A stretch of DNA of 64,000 nucleotides from Candidatus Anaerostipes excrementavium. Its GTDB lineage: Bacteria > Bacillota > Clostridia > Lachnospirales > Lachnospiraceae. The stretch is from contig DXEM01000031.1 of NCBI GenBank assembly GCA_019114985.1, forward strand, positions 1 to 64,000, given 5' to 3'. Below, in pieces: positions 26,635 to 35,557 of the stretch. Under the pieces are notes generated by a model, which made no database searches, was not told the origin of the DNA, and was given only the letters and a program-made list of their open reading frames with translations. The translations under genes and the position numbers were made by a program. Each line of letters opens with the position of its first letter. Positions within the stretch are counted from its first letter, which is position 1.

Positions 26635-29145
26635 ATGAATAAGTTTAGTTCTAGAAAGTACATAGGTATACTTGCAGCAGTGTTGATTATGCTGTTTGCC
26701 TCAAGTATCGTGATCTTTGCGGCAGAATCACAAGGTACAAATGATTCGTCACAAAATATTCAGACAAACAGGGAGATTGCATCCCCTGAAATGGTAAAAG
26801 TACAGGCATTGGATGTGCATACATTTGAAATTAGTTTCAGAAGGCAGGATCAGGCCGACGGCTATGCAGTATACCGTCGGAGTTCGAATACTGGAGAATG
26901 GGGCAGCGCTATAGCCGAATTTTCATCAGATTCATTAGAATGGAAAGATGTCGGAGACGGCATTTATAAGTACCAGGATACTACAGCGCTTGCGGGAGTT
27001 GCGTACTCTTATAAAGTTGAATCTTATGCAGCAGATGAAAACGGTGACAGGCAGTACAGCAATAATGAAGAATTTTCAGGGATGAAAGCTGCCGGAAAAG
27101 GATATGTTGAATTAGATAAAGTAAAAAATGTTACAGCCAAGAAAACCGGATACCGTCAGGTGACAATCGGCTGGACTCCGGTAGATGGAGCCGGATACTA
27201 TAAAATATACCAGATAAGCGGGAATACACTGAAAGAAATGCAGACGGTAAAGGGACAAAGCAGTTCAAGATGTGTCCTGACAAATGTGCCGCTGTCCGAA
27301 CAGCCATATACTTATACTGTTCGGGCATATGCAGACGGCAATGACGAAGTTTACAGCCAATCTGCGCAGGATGCAAAAGTATCCGTTATGTTGGATACAC
27401 CTGTACTGACAGGGGCAAAGGCATCGGCGTATAATAAAGTAACAGTAAGCTGGAAAGCAGTAAGTCATGCAGATGGGTATTATGTATATAGAAAAACTTC
27501 CGGTTCATCCTGGAAGATACTTACCCAAAATTCGATTAACAAGTTATCCTATACCGATACGTCGGCAAAACCGGGAATCAAATATTACTATACAGTAAGA
27601 GCGGTTGATCATGCATCCGGTTCCAGATCAGATTACAATCATACCGGTATTTCCGCACAGACAAAGCTGGGGAGCACAAAATTAAGTTCTGTTACAGTAT
27701 CTTCAAGCAGAACTATAAAACTGAATTGGACAAAAGTTTCCGGCGCAAAGGGATATTACGTATATCGTCAGTACGGCGGTAAATGGAAAAAGGTAGCTAC
27801 AGTAGATGGAAAAACCAGTTACACCTTTACAACGGCATCTTCTTCCAGTGCGTATAAATATTGGGGACGTAACTTCGCATTTAAAATAAAACCATACTGC
27901 AGTACTTATACGGGAGGATATTCCAATCGGGTGCAGGTGACGATGAAACCACAAGCGGCGGTTTTATCCAAAGCATCATCCAAGTCGTATAATACAAATA
28001 CAGTATACTGGAAAAAACTTTCAGGAGCTTCCGGTTATAAAGTATATCGAAAGACCGGTTCCGGTAAATGGCAGAAGCTGGCGACCGTTTCTGCTGGTAA
28101 AACATCTTACAGCGATAAAAAAGCGGTTTTGGGAAAAACGTATACTTATACAGTGAAGCCCTACTGGAAATATAAAAATAAAGTACAGGATGGGTATTAC
28201 AACGCAAAAGGAGTCAAGGCCACAACAAAATTAAGTACTCCTGCAATTAAGTCTGTATCTCCAAGCGGATTAAATTTAAAAGTGACCTGGTCAAAAGTTT
28301 CAGGAGCACAGGGATACAGGGTGTACCGGAAAGCCGGCGGAGCCAAATCCTGGACCAGAGTGGCAACTGTTACAAAGGGAAGTACAGTTACATATACAGA
28401 TAAAAAAGTAAAACGGAATACAAAATATACCTACACAGTGCGTGCTTACCGGAAAAGAGGAAAGACGACATATCTGAGCGATTGTAATAAAACAGGGAAA
28501 ACCTCCAGTGTAAAAATCACAGTTAAGTACAAAAAAGTAACAAACAAAAGTTCCATAATGTATGGAAAAACATTAAAGCTTTATTATGATTCAAAAGGAA
28601 AACAAATACAGAATCTGGAAGGTATTGTGGGAAAGAAAAGCAGATATTATCTGTATGTAAATAAAGCGAAATCAATGGTTACTGTGTATTATAAAGACGG
28701 TAAGTACTATGTACCATACAAAGCAATGATATGTTCTGCAGGGGTGGTATCCAGTTATACTCCAACCGGAACTTTTTATACACCGGCAAAATATCGGTGG
28801 CATGAGCTGATGGGACCGAGCTGGGGACAGTGGTGCACCAGAATTCACGGAGGGGTATTGTTCCATTCTGTGTTTTATAATTCAAAAAATAATAACAACA
28901 GATTGTCAGTGAGCGCATATAATAAGCTTGGTTCACCTGCATCTCACGGATGCATCCGGCTTACCGCAGGAGATGCAAAATGGATTTATGACAATTGTAA
29001 ATTGAAAACAAAGGTTGTAATATACAGTAAAACAGGATACGAGCCTTTAAAGAAACCAACAGCACATAAATTGCCATTCTGGCATACCTGGGATCCTACA
29101 GATCCGAATATGAAATATAAATGCAAACAGCGGGGATGTCACTGA
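26635..29145 (+). CDS. secreted L,D-transpeptidase with six fibronectin type III repeats
   Basis: An 836-aa exported protein. The signal peptide (residues 1-~32) ends near IFAAES. Six FN3-like repeats follow from about residue 48 to 635, each with the W..V..A.GY.VYR core and a Y.D...Y.YTV.AY end. The C-terminal YkuD domain (about 660-800) carries the catalytic SHGCIRL. The family makes 3-3 peptidoglycan cross-links. The ~30-residue tail after the domain has a KYKCKQRGCH end with two extra cysteines. AGAGGAGG precedes the ATG. The FN3 region probably positions the enzyme in the wall. Confidence 0.88.
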   Translation: MNKFSSRKYIGILAAVLIMLFASSIVIFAAESQGTNDSSQNIQTNREIASPEMVKVQALDVHTFEISFRRQDQADGYAVYRRSSNTGEWGSAIAEFSSDSLEWKDVGDGIYKYQDTTALAGVAYSYKVESYAADENGDRQYSNNEEFSGMKAAGKGYVELDKVKNVTAKKTGYRQVTIGWTPVDGAGYYKIYQISGNTLKEMQTVKGQSSSRCVLTNVPLSEQPYTYTVRAYADGNDEVYSQSAQDAKVSVMLDTPVLTGAKASAYNKVTVSWKAVSHADGYYVYRKTSGSSWKILTQNSINKLSYTDTSAKPGIKYYYTVRAVDHASGSRSDYNHTGISAQTKLGSTKLSSVTVSSSRTIKLNWTKVSGAKGYYVYRQYGGKWKKVATVDGKTSYTFTTASSSSAYKYWGRNFAFKIKPYCSTYTGGYSNRVQVTMKPQAAVLSKASSKSYNTNTVYWKKLSGASGYKVYRKTGSGKWQKLATVSAGKTSYSDKKAVLGKTYTYTVKPYWKYKNKVQDGYYNAKGVKATTKLSTPAIKSVSPSGLNLKVTWSKVSGAQGYRVYRKAGGAKSWTRVATVTKGSTVTYTDKKVKRNTKYTYTVRAYRKRGKTTYLSDCNKTGKTSSVKITVKYKKVTNKSSIMYGKTLKLYYDSKGKQIQNLEGIVGKKSRYYLYVNKAKSMVTVYYKDGKYYVPYKAMICSAGVVSSYTPTGTFYTPAKYRWHELMGPSWGQWCTRIHGGVLFHSVFYNSKNNNNRLSVSAYNKLGSPASHGCIRLTAGDAKWIYDNCKLKTKVVIYSKTGYEPLKKPTAHKLPFWHTWDPTDPNMKYKCKQRGCH

Positions 29146-29180
29146 GGGATGGTTTAAGGTATTTCTTGCAAAACAACAAT

Positions 29181-29225
29181 AAGCAGCTAAAATTCCACAA
29201 ATATGGTTTTTTAGCTGCTTTACTG
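29181..29225. terminator. terminator between the L,D-transpeptidase and sleC genes
   Basis: A 12-bp stem (AAGCAGCTAAAA at 29181-29192 with its complement at 29209-29220) has a 16-nt AT-rich loop and lies between two convergent genes. It probably serves mainly the plus strand. Confidence 0.75.
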
Positions 29226-29235
29226 TTTTATTTTT

Positions 29236-30492
29236 TTAGTTCAGCTCTGCTATTCGACTGACTCCTACATAAATCTCGCTGATCTTATACCAGGTAGGAT
29301 AATCCACAACTCCGGTTTCCGGAAGACCAAATACGTTCTGAATCTTTCGAACTGCTTCGGCAGTTCTTTCTCCATACTGACCGTCCGCAGCAATTGTAGG
29401 AATTGATGGATAATCTTTAGCAATTCGGTTGATTTGCTCCTGCATCTGACGTACCTTATCTCCGCTTGATCCGATCGTTAAATCATGTCCCGGCCAAGAC
29501 GCCGGAATTCCTGCAATCTGTTCCGCCGTGTTGATATACATATTTTCACCGTAATAATAGCGAAGGATTTCAATAGGCGCATACCCCTGATCCCCAAGAT
29601 ACTTAGAACCCCATTGTGTCATCCATTCCGGGCATGTGACCCTTTTCCCGTCGCAGTACTGGGTTAAGATCGGCTGCCTTACGTTTGGTCTGGATAAAAA
29701 ATTAGAAAATATCTCATCAACGATTGAATTAATGGAATCGTAAGTTGTCTTGCCGGACATCCATTTATGATCATATGCGGTAGACGATGTAATCGTAAAA
29801 TCATGCCCTTTATTCCGGTACCATTCTGTATAAACCCGATTTAACGTAAAAGACATGATAGCCAGAATATTTGCCTCCAGTGTTGATCTTGGCCACGTAG
29901 AATATACTTCGCAGGCAGCTACATTTTTTATATAATCTTTGTACCTTACATAATAATTTTGAGCCGTTGTATCTCCTACGGATCCATCGTGGACAATGAT
30001 GTATTCAGGAATTACCACTCTGCTTAAAACAATTTCTCCGGTTTCGTTGACCGGTTTTATCTCTGCCTCTGCAATCTTCGGCGGGTAATCTCCCCATAAT
30101 GTATGAGGCCCGATTACAAACGTATCAATATTTGTTTCCGATGTTTCTCGCGGCTGCATCTGAACATTTTGTATTCCTCGAACGCCTGATAAAATTTGTG
30201 CCCCGGAAACCGTTACCGGTTCATAATCCGGAGCCGTAATTTTTACATTGTACTCCGCATACGGTTGATTTTCACCGGGTGACAAACTATATTCTACCGG
30301 AGGCGCTGCCAACTCCACATTTTCTGTCTGACCATTTTCATCTGTTTCGATTGTTTCGACTACTGATTCCGGATCTCCTGTAAAAGAAATCTCCACTCGA
30401 GCGTCGGCAATCGGTTTGGCTCCGGTAGTGGAATTTACCTGAACCATTAATCTGCCGCGGTCGATCTGTTCATTTCTATCTTGTTCCGGCAT
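29236..30492 (-). CDS. sleC: spore cortex-lytic enzyme, SleC type
   Basis: 418 aa, the length of clostridial SleC (C. difficile about 420). SleC is made as a zymogen during sporulation, activated by Csp proteases at germination, and degrades cortex peptidoglycan. The N-terminal ~130 residues form a beta-rich pre-pro region (GRLMVQVNSTTGAKPI). The central SpoIID-like catalytic region runs YYVRYKDYIKNVAACEVY to about residue 300. The C-terminus is a PG_binding_1 module (GSSGDKVRQMQEQIN, ADGQYGERTAEAV). There is no classical signal peptide, as in other SleC proteins. GGAAGG precedes the ATG, and a sigma-K-like promoter lies 33 nt upstream of the start. Confidence 0.85.
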   Translation of the reverse strand: MPEQDRNEQIDRGRLMVQVNSTTGAKPIADARVEISFTGDPESVVETIETDENGQTENVELAAPPVEYSLSPGENQPYAEYNVKITAPDYEPVTVSGAQILSGVRGIQNVQMQPRETSETNIDTFVIGPHTLWGDYPPKIAEAEIKPVNETGEIVLSRVVIPEYIIVHDGSVGDTTAQNYYVRYKDYIKNVAACEVYSTWPRSTLEANILAIMSFTLNRVYTEWYRNKGHDFTITSSTAYDHKWMSGKTTYDSINSIVDEIFSNFLSRPNVRQPILTQYCDGKRVTCPEWMTQWGSKYLGDQGYAPIEILRYYYGENMYINTAEQIAGIPASWPGHDLTIGSSGDKVRQMQEQINRIAKDYPSIPTIAADGQYGERTAEAVRKIQNVFGLPETGVVDYPTWYKISEIYVGVSRIAELN

Positions 30493-30524
30493 ATCGTACT
30501 TCCTTCCAAAAAAATCTTTTACTC

Positions 30525-30551
30525 TAATATATGTGTGAGGAAGAAAAACGT
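30525..30551 (-). promoter_or_regulatory. sigma-K-like promoter of sleC
   Basis: On the minus strand AC (30551-30550), a 16-nt spacer and CATATATTA (30533-30525) match AC-N16/17-CATANNNTA. The -10 nonamer is identical to that at dpaA (4713-4721). Confidence 0.65.
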
Positions 30552-30686
30552 TTCCTTTCCTGTGTTTTTATGTTTCGGAAAAATTGAGATGGATTGACTT
30601 GGCGATTTTTGATAAAATAATGAGTAAGAAAATCAGGAAGATTTTAGCCCAAATGTTAGCAAATTAAGGATGGGAAGGAGCAAGTC

Positions 30687-31229
30687 ATGGCTTTAGCAGA
30701 AGAAAGAATTTATACAATAGATGACATTTATGAACTGCCGGAAGGACAGAGAGCGGAATTGATTGATGGGAAAATGTTTATGATGGCGCCGCCAAGCAGG
30801 ATGCATCAGCAAATTATTTCTGAATTGAACTACAGGATAACAGATTATATTAAGAAAAAGCAGGGAGGGTGCGAAGTATACCCAGCTCCGTTTGCAGTAT
30901 TCTTAAATGCAGATCATAGAAATTATGTAGAGCCTGATATTTCGGTTATTTGTGATAAGGACAAGTTGGATGAAAAGGGATGCAATGGGGCGCCGGACTG
31001 GGTGATCGAGATTGTATCCCCTTCCAGCCGGCAAATGGATTATTACAGGAAGCTGTATAAATATCAAAACGCAGGAGTCCGGGAATATTGGATCATAGAT
31101 AAAGAAAAGAACCGAATCGTGGTACATCAGTTTGAGAAAGAAGCAGGAGAAGAGTACACATTTGAGGATGTTATTCCGGTGGGAATCTATGAAGATTTCC
31201 GTATCGATTTTAAAGAAATAGACATATAG
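30687..31229 (+). CDS. Uma2 family (DUF820) putative endonuclease
   Basis: A 180-aa protein of the PD-(D/E)XK-like Uma2 family. YTIDDIYELPEGQRAELIDGKMFMM is the N-terminal signature, VEPDISVICD near residue 88 carries the acidic metal ligand, and DWVIEIVSPSSR near residue 105 has the E-x-V core, followed by KLYKYQNAGVREYWIID. The family is abundant in cyanobacteria and Clostridia and its biological role is unsettled. GGAAGGAG precedes the ATG. A TTGACT/TAATGA pair at 30594-30623 may be its promoter. It stands alone between sleC and a hypothetical gene. Confidence 0.82.
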   Translation: MALAEERIYTIDDIYELPEGQRAELIDGKMFMMAPPSRMHQQIISELNYRITDYIKKKQGGCEVYPAPFAVFLNADHRNYVEPDISVICDKDKLDEKGCNGAPDWVIEIVSPSSRQMDYYRKLYKYQNAGVREYWIIDKEKNRIVVHQFEKEAGEEYTFEDVIPVGIYEDFRIDFKEIDI

Positions 31230-31363
31230 ACTATCTTGTTTCGATGACGCATACAAATGCGGAATGGATGACCCAATGGAGATCTAAGTATTTGAAACTT
31301 CTTCTTTTTGCAGAAAGATGATATAATATGAATAGTTTAAAATGTTCTGAAGGAGGTCGTTTT

Positions 31364-31750
31364 ATGTTTAAAGATTTTGTATATGAGCGTTATTTAAAGG
31401 AGCCCAATGCGATTTCGTTTGAAGAGGCAATGAAGATATATGAAGAAATCATCGCACAGGCTCCGGAAGAGAATGAAATGTTTGACAAAGCGTGGGATGA
31501 AGCAATAGAGAAGATGACGGCATATGCCGACCTTCGCGCCCACTGGAAGATCACACCGAAACCGCAGAGAGATAATGATGCAAGAACCGTCAAACATGAT
31601 AGTGTGATTTCATCATTGAATCAATTGGCGCAAGTCATGAAAGAATTAAAACTTGATGCATCTTGGAGAGAAGAACTGGGAGATCAGAGAAAACGGATCG
31701 GAGATTTTGCCTGTTATGTATCTTTGATATACGGCGTGTTTGCTCGATGA
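31364..31750 (+). CDS. hypothetical protein (128 aa)
   Basis: I do not recognise a family. The soluble, mostly helical 128-aa protein starts FKDFVYERYLKEPNAISFEEAMKIYEE. It has a conserved-looking aromatic patch (YADLRAHWKI, near residue 60) and a C-terminal helix with RIGDFACYVSLIYGVFAR. No signal peptide or membrane segment. ATG 31364 has AAGGAGG at 31350-31356; the upstream in-frame ATG 31328 has no ribosome site. A TGATATAAT extended -10 lies at 31319-31327 and a strong terminator follows, so it is a monocistronic gene. Confidence 0.65.
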   Translation: MFKDFVYERYLKEPNAISFEEAMKIYEEIIAQAPEENEMFDKAWDEAIEKMTAYADLRAHWKITPKPQRDNDARTVKHDSVISSLNQLAQVMKELKLDASWREELGDQRKRIGDFACYVSLIYGVFAR

Positions 31751-31768
31751 TCTCATCTGAAAATTTCG

Positions 31769-31807
31769 AAAAGACAGCAGTTTTTTTGTATACTGCTGTC
31801 TTTTTTT
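31769..31807 (+). terminator. terminator after the 128-aa gene
   Basis: A 12-bp stem (31769-31780 with 31793-31804; core GACAGCAG/CTGCTGTC) with a T-rich loop is followed by a run of T. Confidence 0.88.
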
Positions 31808-31808
31808 A

Positions 31809-31817
31809 TGGTATAAT
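31809..31817 (+). promoter_or_regulatory. extended -10 promoter of the deacylase operon
   Basis: TGGTATAAT (31809-31817) follows immediately after the preceding terminator. Any -35 box would fall inside the terminator stem and none is convincing. Confidence 0.55.
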
Positions 31818-31902
31818 GTGCAGGTGATCATACATAAAAATCAGCAGCTTTGTACTCCGGACAGAGGAATACAGGACAGATGCAGTGGAGGGAGGATACG
31901 TC

Positions 31903-32403
31903 ATGGCAAAAAAAGAACCGAAAACAAACGCCATGAGAATTTTGGAGAGAAAAAAGATTGCCTATGAGATTCATCGATATGAATGCAAAGAGTTTATTGA
32001 TGGAATTGCCATTGCAGATATGTTGGACGAACCGTATGAGAGAGTATTTAAAACTTTGGTAACTGCAGGGAAAAGCGGAGATTATTTTGTGTTCGTTATT
32101 CCAATCCATAAAGAGTTGGATCTCAAAAGAGCAGCAAGAGCCGTAGGGGAGAAGGCAGTGGAAATGATCCACGTAAAAGATATCAATAAGATCACAGGAT
32201 ATATCCGCGGCGGATGCACGGCAATCGGCATGAAGAAGGATTATCCGGTTGTGCTGGATGCAAGCGCCATGCTGCAGGAGACAATTATGGTAAGCGGGGG
32301 AAAGAATGGGATTCAGATCGAACTGAAGCCGGATGATTATCTTGCGGCCTGCCGGGGGAAAACAGCAGAGATTACAAGAGAAGGAGAAAGTGCAGAAGGA
32401 TGA
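31903..32403 (+). CDS. ybaK: Cys-tRNA(Pro)/Cys-tRNA(Cys) deacylase, YbaK/EbsC type
   Basis: A trans-acting editing enzyme that hydrolyses Cys mischarged on tRNA-Pro. It is 166 aa. TNAMRILERKKIAYE starts the YbaK fold. ERVFKTLVTAG near residue 46 carries the conserved catalytic lysine, and YIRGGCTAIGMKK near residue 100 is the family GG-x-S/C-P-like loop. ATG 31903 is preceded by GGAGGGAGG; the upstream in-frame ATG has no site. It overlaps the carbonic anhydrase gene by 4 nt. Confidence 0.88.
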   Translation: MAKKEPKTNAMRILERKKIAYEIHRYECKEFIDGIAIADMLDEPYERVFKTLVTAGKSGDYFVFVIPIHKELDLKRAARAVGEKAVEMIHVKDINKITGYIRGGCTAIGMKKDYPVVLDASAMLQETIMVSGGKNGIQIELKPDDYLAACRGKTAEITREGESAEG

Positions 32404-32945
32404 TCGAAGAGATATTAGAATACAATAAAAAGTTCGTAGAAGAAAAGCAATACGAAGAATATAAAACAAGCAAATTTCCGGATAAGAAAATAGCTATCAT
32501 CACATGTATGGATACCAGATTGACGCAGCTGCTTCCGGCAGCGCTTGGATTAAAGAACGGTGACGTTAAGATCATTAAGAATGCAGGCGGCGTAGTCAGC
32601 CATGCATTTGGAAGTGTTGTTCGAAGTGTCCTGGTTGGGATTTTTGAACTTGGAATCGAGGAAGTCATGGTAATCGGGCATACGGACTGCGGTGTTCAGC
32701 ATATTAATAGTGAGATGATGATTGAAAAGATGAAGGAAAGGGGAATCGACGGGGATAAGATCGATCTGATCCGGCACTGCGGGGTGAATTTTGATACCTG
32801 GCTGGAAGGATTTGATTGCGTGGACAGTTCTGTGGCAGATTCTGTGGATATGCTGAGGAAACATCCTTTGATTCCGAAGGATGTAAAAATTTCCGGGTAT
32901 GTTATGAATTCTGTGACCGGAGAGCTGTCAGTCGTTGTACCATAA
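32400..32945 (+). CDS. beta-class carbonic anhydrase
   Basis: Interconverts CO2 and bicarbonate. The 181-aa size matches the short beta-CA clade. The zinc site is complete: C36, D38 and R40 in CMDTR, and H94 and C97 in HTDC. NAGGVVSHAFGSVVRSVL near residue 61 is a further signature. No signal peptide, so it is cytoplasmic. Its ATG overlaps the ybaK-type stop (ATGA), indicating co-translation. The amidase gene follows 24 nt later, so these may share a transcript. Confidence 0.9.
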   Translation: MIEEILEYNKKFVEEKQYEEYKTSKFPDKKIAIITCMDTRLTQLLPAALGLKNGDVKIIKNAGGVVSHAFGSVVRSVLVGIFELGIEEVMVIGHTDCGVQHINSEMMIEKMKERGIDGDKIDLIRHCGVNFDTWLEGFDCVDSSVADSVDMLRKHPLIPKDVKISGYVMNSVTGELSVVVP

Positions 32946-32969
32946 ATAGATAGAAGAAGGAGGATGTGT

Positions 32970-33770
32970 ATGAAAAAGTGTCTGATGCTTCTTATTTTAA
33001 TGGTATGTGTGTGTTTTGCCGGCTGCAGGAAAAACGGCGAGGAGAAAAAGACGTCTGATCATCACAAAGCATCCGAAGAGACTGCACAGAAAGTGACAGA
33101 AGAAGCAGCAGCGGACAAGGAAAAAAAGATTATGATTGCCATTGATCCCGGTCATCAAAAGGAACAGATGACGGATCAGGAACCAATCGGACCGGGGGCA
33201 TCGGAGACGAAGCCGAAGGTTGCATCCGGAACACAGGGAGTTGTGACGAAGGAGCCGGAATATCAGGTGACTCTGCAGGTTTCTCAAAAGCTGAAGCAGG
33301 TTTTGAAGACCAAAGGATATGATGTATATATGATTCGGGAGACGAATGATGTAGAACTTAGTAACCGTGAGCGGGCACAGATGGCAAACGGAAGCGGGGC
33401 ATCTGTTTTTCTAAGGCTTCACTGCAATGGAGATGATAATTCATCGGTAAATGGGGCATTAACGATGTGCCCGACGGAATCCAATCCATATTGCAGTGAG
33501 ATTGCAGGAGATAGTTTGAAGCTTTCCGAGGTCATAGTCAGCAGCCTGTGTCAGAGTACCGGGGCGAAGAATCGGGGAGTCATTCGGACGGATCAAATGT
33601 CCGGAATCAATTGGTGCGAGATACCGGTAACGATTGTAGAGATAGGATTTATGTCGAATCCGGAAGAAGATCAGAAATTGGTCAGTGAATCTTACCAGGA
33701 AAAGTTGGCAAAAGGGATCGCAGAGGGTGTAGATCAATATTTTAAACAGCAAAAGGAGGATGATGAGTGA
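32970..33770 (+). CDS. N-acetylmuramoyl-L-alanine amidase, lipoprotein
   Basis: A 266-aa exported amidase_3 zinc hydrolase that cleaves the muramoyl-alanine bond. The N-terminal signal peptide ends in a lipobox CFAGC (Cys at about residue 20), so it should be lipid-anchored outside the membrane. The catalytic domain contains IAIDPGH near residue 54 (Zn His), RETNDVELSNRERAQMAN near residue 115, FLRLHCNG near residue 145 (Zn His) and VTIVEIGFMSN near residue 222 (catalytic Glu). ATG 32970 is correctly spaced from AAGGAGG (32957-32963); ATG 32964 touches it. It is coupled to the next gene. Confidence 0.9.
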   Translation: MKKCLMLLILMVCVCFAGCRKNGEEKKTSDHHKASEETAQKVTEEAAADKEKKIMIAIDPGHQKEQMTDQEPIGPGASETKPKVASGTQGVVTKEPEYQVTLQVSQKLKQVLKTKGYDVYMIRETNDVELSNRERAQMANGSGASVFLRLHCNGDDNSSVNGALTMCPTESNPYCSEIAGDSLKLSEVIVSSLCQSTGAKNRGVIRTDQMSGINWCEIPVTIVEIGFMSNPEEDQKLVSESYQEKLAKGIAEGVDQYFKQQKEDDE

Positions 33771-34318
33771 GGAGAGAGGAAAAACAGCTGATAACAGGGT
33801 TATCTGCCGCAATCATATTAGTCGCGGTTTTGTTGGTTTACTGTCTGATTGTGGAAAATCGTTCATCCGCAGGAGAGCAGAGTGCAGTGGTCTATGAAGA
33901 TCAGGAGCAGGAAGAAGATAAAGAAATAGCACAGAATGATTCTTCAGATGAAAAGAAAGATTCAGAGACGTCAGAGGAATCGTCTGTTGCTGACTCATCA
34001 GAGGATGCTGATGATGATAAAACGCCGGCTCAGATCATGGATGCGGATGATGGATACATTTTTCCTGATGTCGGCAGTGCGTATCTTGATGAAGAAGATA
34101 TTAAGGCATTGACAACAGAAGAGATCCAATATGCTATCAATGAGGTATATGCCAGGCACGGATTAAAATTTACAAAACAGTCCAACAAAGAAAGATTTGA
34201 AAAAAAGAAATGGTATACTGGTACAGTTGATGATCAGGATGATATTAAGTTGAATCAATACGAGAAGAAAAATGTTGATTTGATGGCAGATATCCTTGAA
34301 CAAAAAGGTGCCAGATAG
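33767..34318 (+). CDS. membrane-anchored YARHG-domain protein
   Basis: A 183-aa protein with a GTG start (AAGGAGG at 33753-33759, 7-nt spacing) whose stop/start overlaps the amidase (GTGA). A single transmembrane segment (residues ~9-29) is followed by a ~65-residue acidic, Ser/Asp/Glu-rich linker and a C-terminal YARHG domain (INEVYARHGLKF near residue 127, then KKKWYTG). YARHG modules are extracellular, of unknown function, and often occur on zinc-ribbon or peptidase proteins of Clostridia. Context suggests a wall-associated function. Confidence 0.82.
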   Translation: MRREEKQLITGLSAAIILVAVLLVYCLIVENRSSAGEQSAVVYEDQEQEEDKEIAQNDSSDEKKDSETSEESSVADSSEDADDDKTPAQIMDADDGYIFPDVGSAYLDEEDIKALTTEEIQYAINEVYARHGLKFTKQSNKERFEKKKWYTGTVDDQDDIKLNQYEKKNVDLMADILEQKGAR

Positions 34319-34333
34319 GGAGGAGTGAGAAAA

Positions 34334-35539
34334 ATGTTTTGTCCAAATTGTGGAAAAGAGTTGGAAGACGGCGCATTGTTTTGCGGTGAATGCGGTGCAA
34401 AAATAGAACAAGGGCAGCCGGAACCGAAAAAGGAAAAAACAGTGAAAAAGACAGCGCCGAAAAAAAGCGTTGTAAATCAATTAAAAGAAAAGGGCGGGGC
34501 TTTCAGTCCGAAAGCGAAAAAGATCATCATAGCACAAGTCGTTGTGCTGGTTGTTTTGGTTGCAGCCTTTTTCTATCTGGGAACAAGGAGCGGCAAACCG
34601 GAGGCCGCGGTAAATCAGTTTGTAGAGGATTACAATAACAAAGATTGGGCGAAAGTGTATGACGCATATGATTTTGACAGCAGTGAAAACAAGTTCCTCA
34701 CAAAAGATGCGTTTGTGGGAACGATGGAACAAAGCGATACAGAAACCCTTTCTGCAGCGACCGGCGGTTATTATCGGAATGGCGAATATATTTATCAGAT
34801 CAAGAAAGGTTCTTCTTATATAACAGCCAATGTTGCAAAATCTGCGAAAAAGTCGTTCTTCTTCTTTGATAAATATGAGGTAACCAATGTAACGGACAGC
34901 ACTGTTTTGACACAATCTGTAACAGTACCGAATATTTCAGGGGTTACGCTGAAAATTGATGGAATCAAAGCTGAAAATACATCTTCAAGCGAAGATGCGA
35001 CCTCTTATCAGGTAGTTCTTTTCAAAGGAACTCATAAAGCAACTTTTTCCGGTGCAGATGATATGTTTGATAAGAACAGCTATACGTTTACAACGGGCAG
35101 CAATGATCTTACCAAACAAATCGAGTATTCAGATAAAGCAAAAGAAGAGGCAGCAAAAGCTTTAGAGGGATATCTCCCTGACATCACAGAAAATTATATT
35201 AAAGAAAACGATAAAGCAGATTTGGAATCTTGTTTCTCCTCTGAATCTAAAGCGCAGACATATGGAAACAGTTTGTGCAGCTATACTTATTACAGAGGAA
35301 GTGACACAAAGAGCTTAGGGGATGTAACAGTCAGCCGCTGTGCTGCGGTAAGCCCAACCAGCTCTTATTACAGTGTTGCCAACGGAATTCCGGTAAGTGT
35401 CAGCGGAACTCGTTCTTATCAGGCAAAATCATTCAGCGGAAGTTATATGCCTCAGTCCTGCATAATCCGTGGTGTTGCTTATATGGTGAAAAAAGATGGA
35501 AAATGGGTGATTAATTCAGTCACATATTCATATTATTAA
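34334..35539 (+). CDS. zinc-ribbon, single-pass membrane protein (TcaA-like architecture)
   Basis: 401 aa. An N-terminal zinc ribbon (CPNCG...CGECG, residues 3-23) is followed by a lysine-rich linker, one transmembrane helix (about residues 60-80, AQVVVLVVLVAAFFYLG), then a large extracellular part. That part starts PEAAVNQFVEDYNNKDW, like the TcaA-type domains of Gram-positive zinc-ribbon proteins. The zinc ribbon is cytoplasmic by topology. ATG 34334 follows GGGAGGAG; an upstream GTG 34325 lies within that site. No enzyme motif is seen, so function is unknown. Confidence 0.8.
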   Translation: MFCPNCGKELEDGALFCGECGAKIEQGQPEPKKEKTVKKTAPKKSVVNQLKEKGGAFSPKAKKIIIAQVVVLVVLVAAFFYLGTRSGKPEAAVNQFVEDYNNKDWAKVYDAYDFDSSENKFLTKDAFVGTMEQSDTETLSAATGGYYRNGEYIYQIKKGSSYITANVAKSAKKSFFFFDKYEVTNVTDSTVLTQSVTVPNISGVTLKIDGIKAENTSSSEDATSYQVVLFKGTHKATFSGADDMFDKNSYTFTTGSNDLTKQIEYSDKAKEEAAKALEGYLPDITENYIKENDKADLESCFSSESKAQTYGNSLCSYTYYRGSDTKSLGDVTVSRCAAVSPTSSYYSVANGIPVSVSGTRSYQAKSFSGSYMPQSCIIRGVAYMVKKDGKWVINSVTYSYY

Positions 35540-35557
35540 GAAAGAGAGGATGTTATT

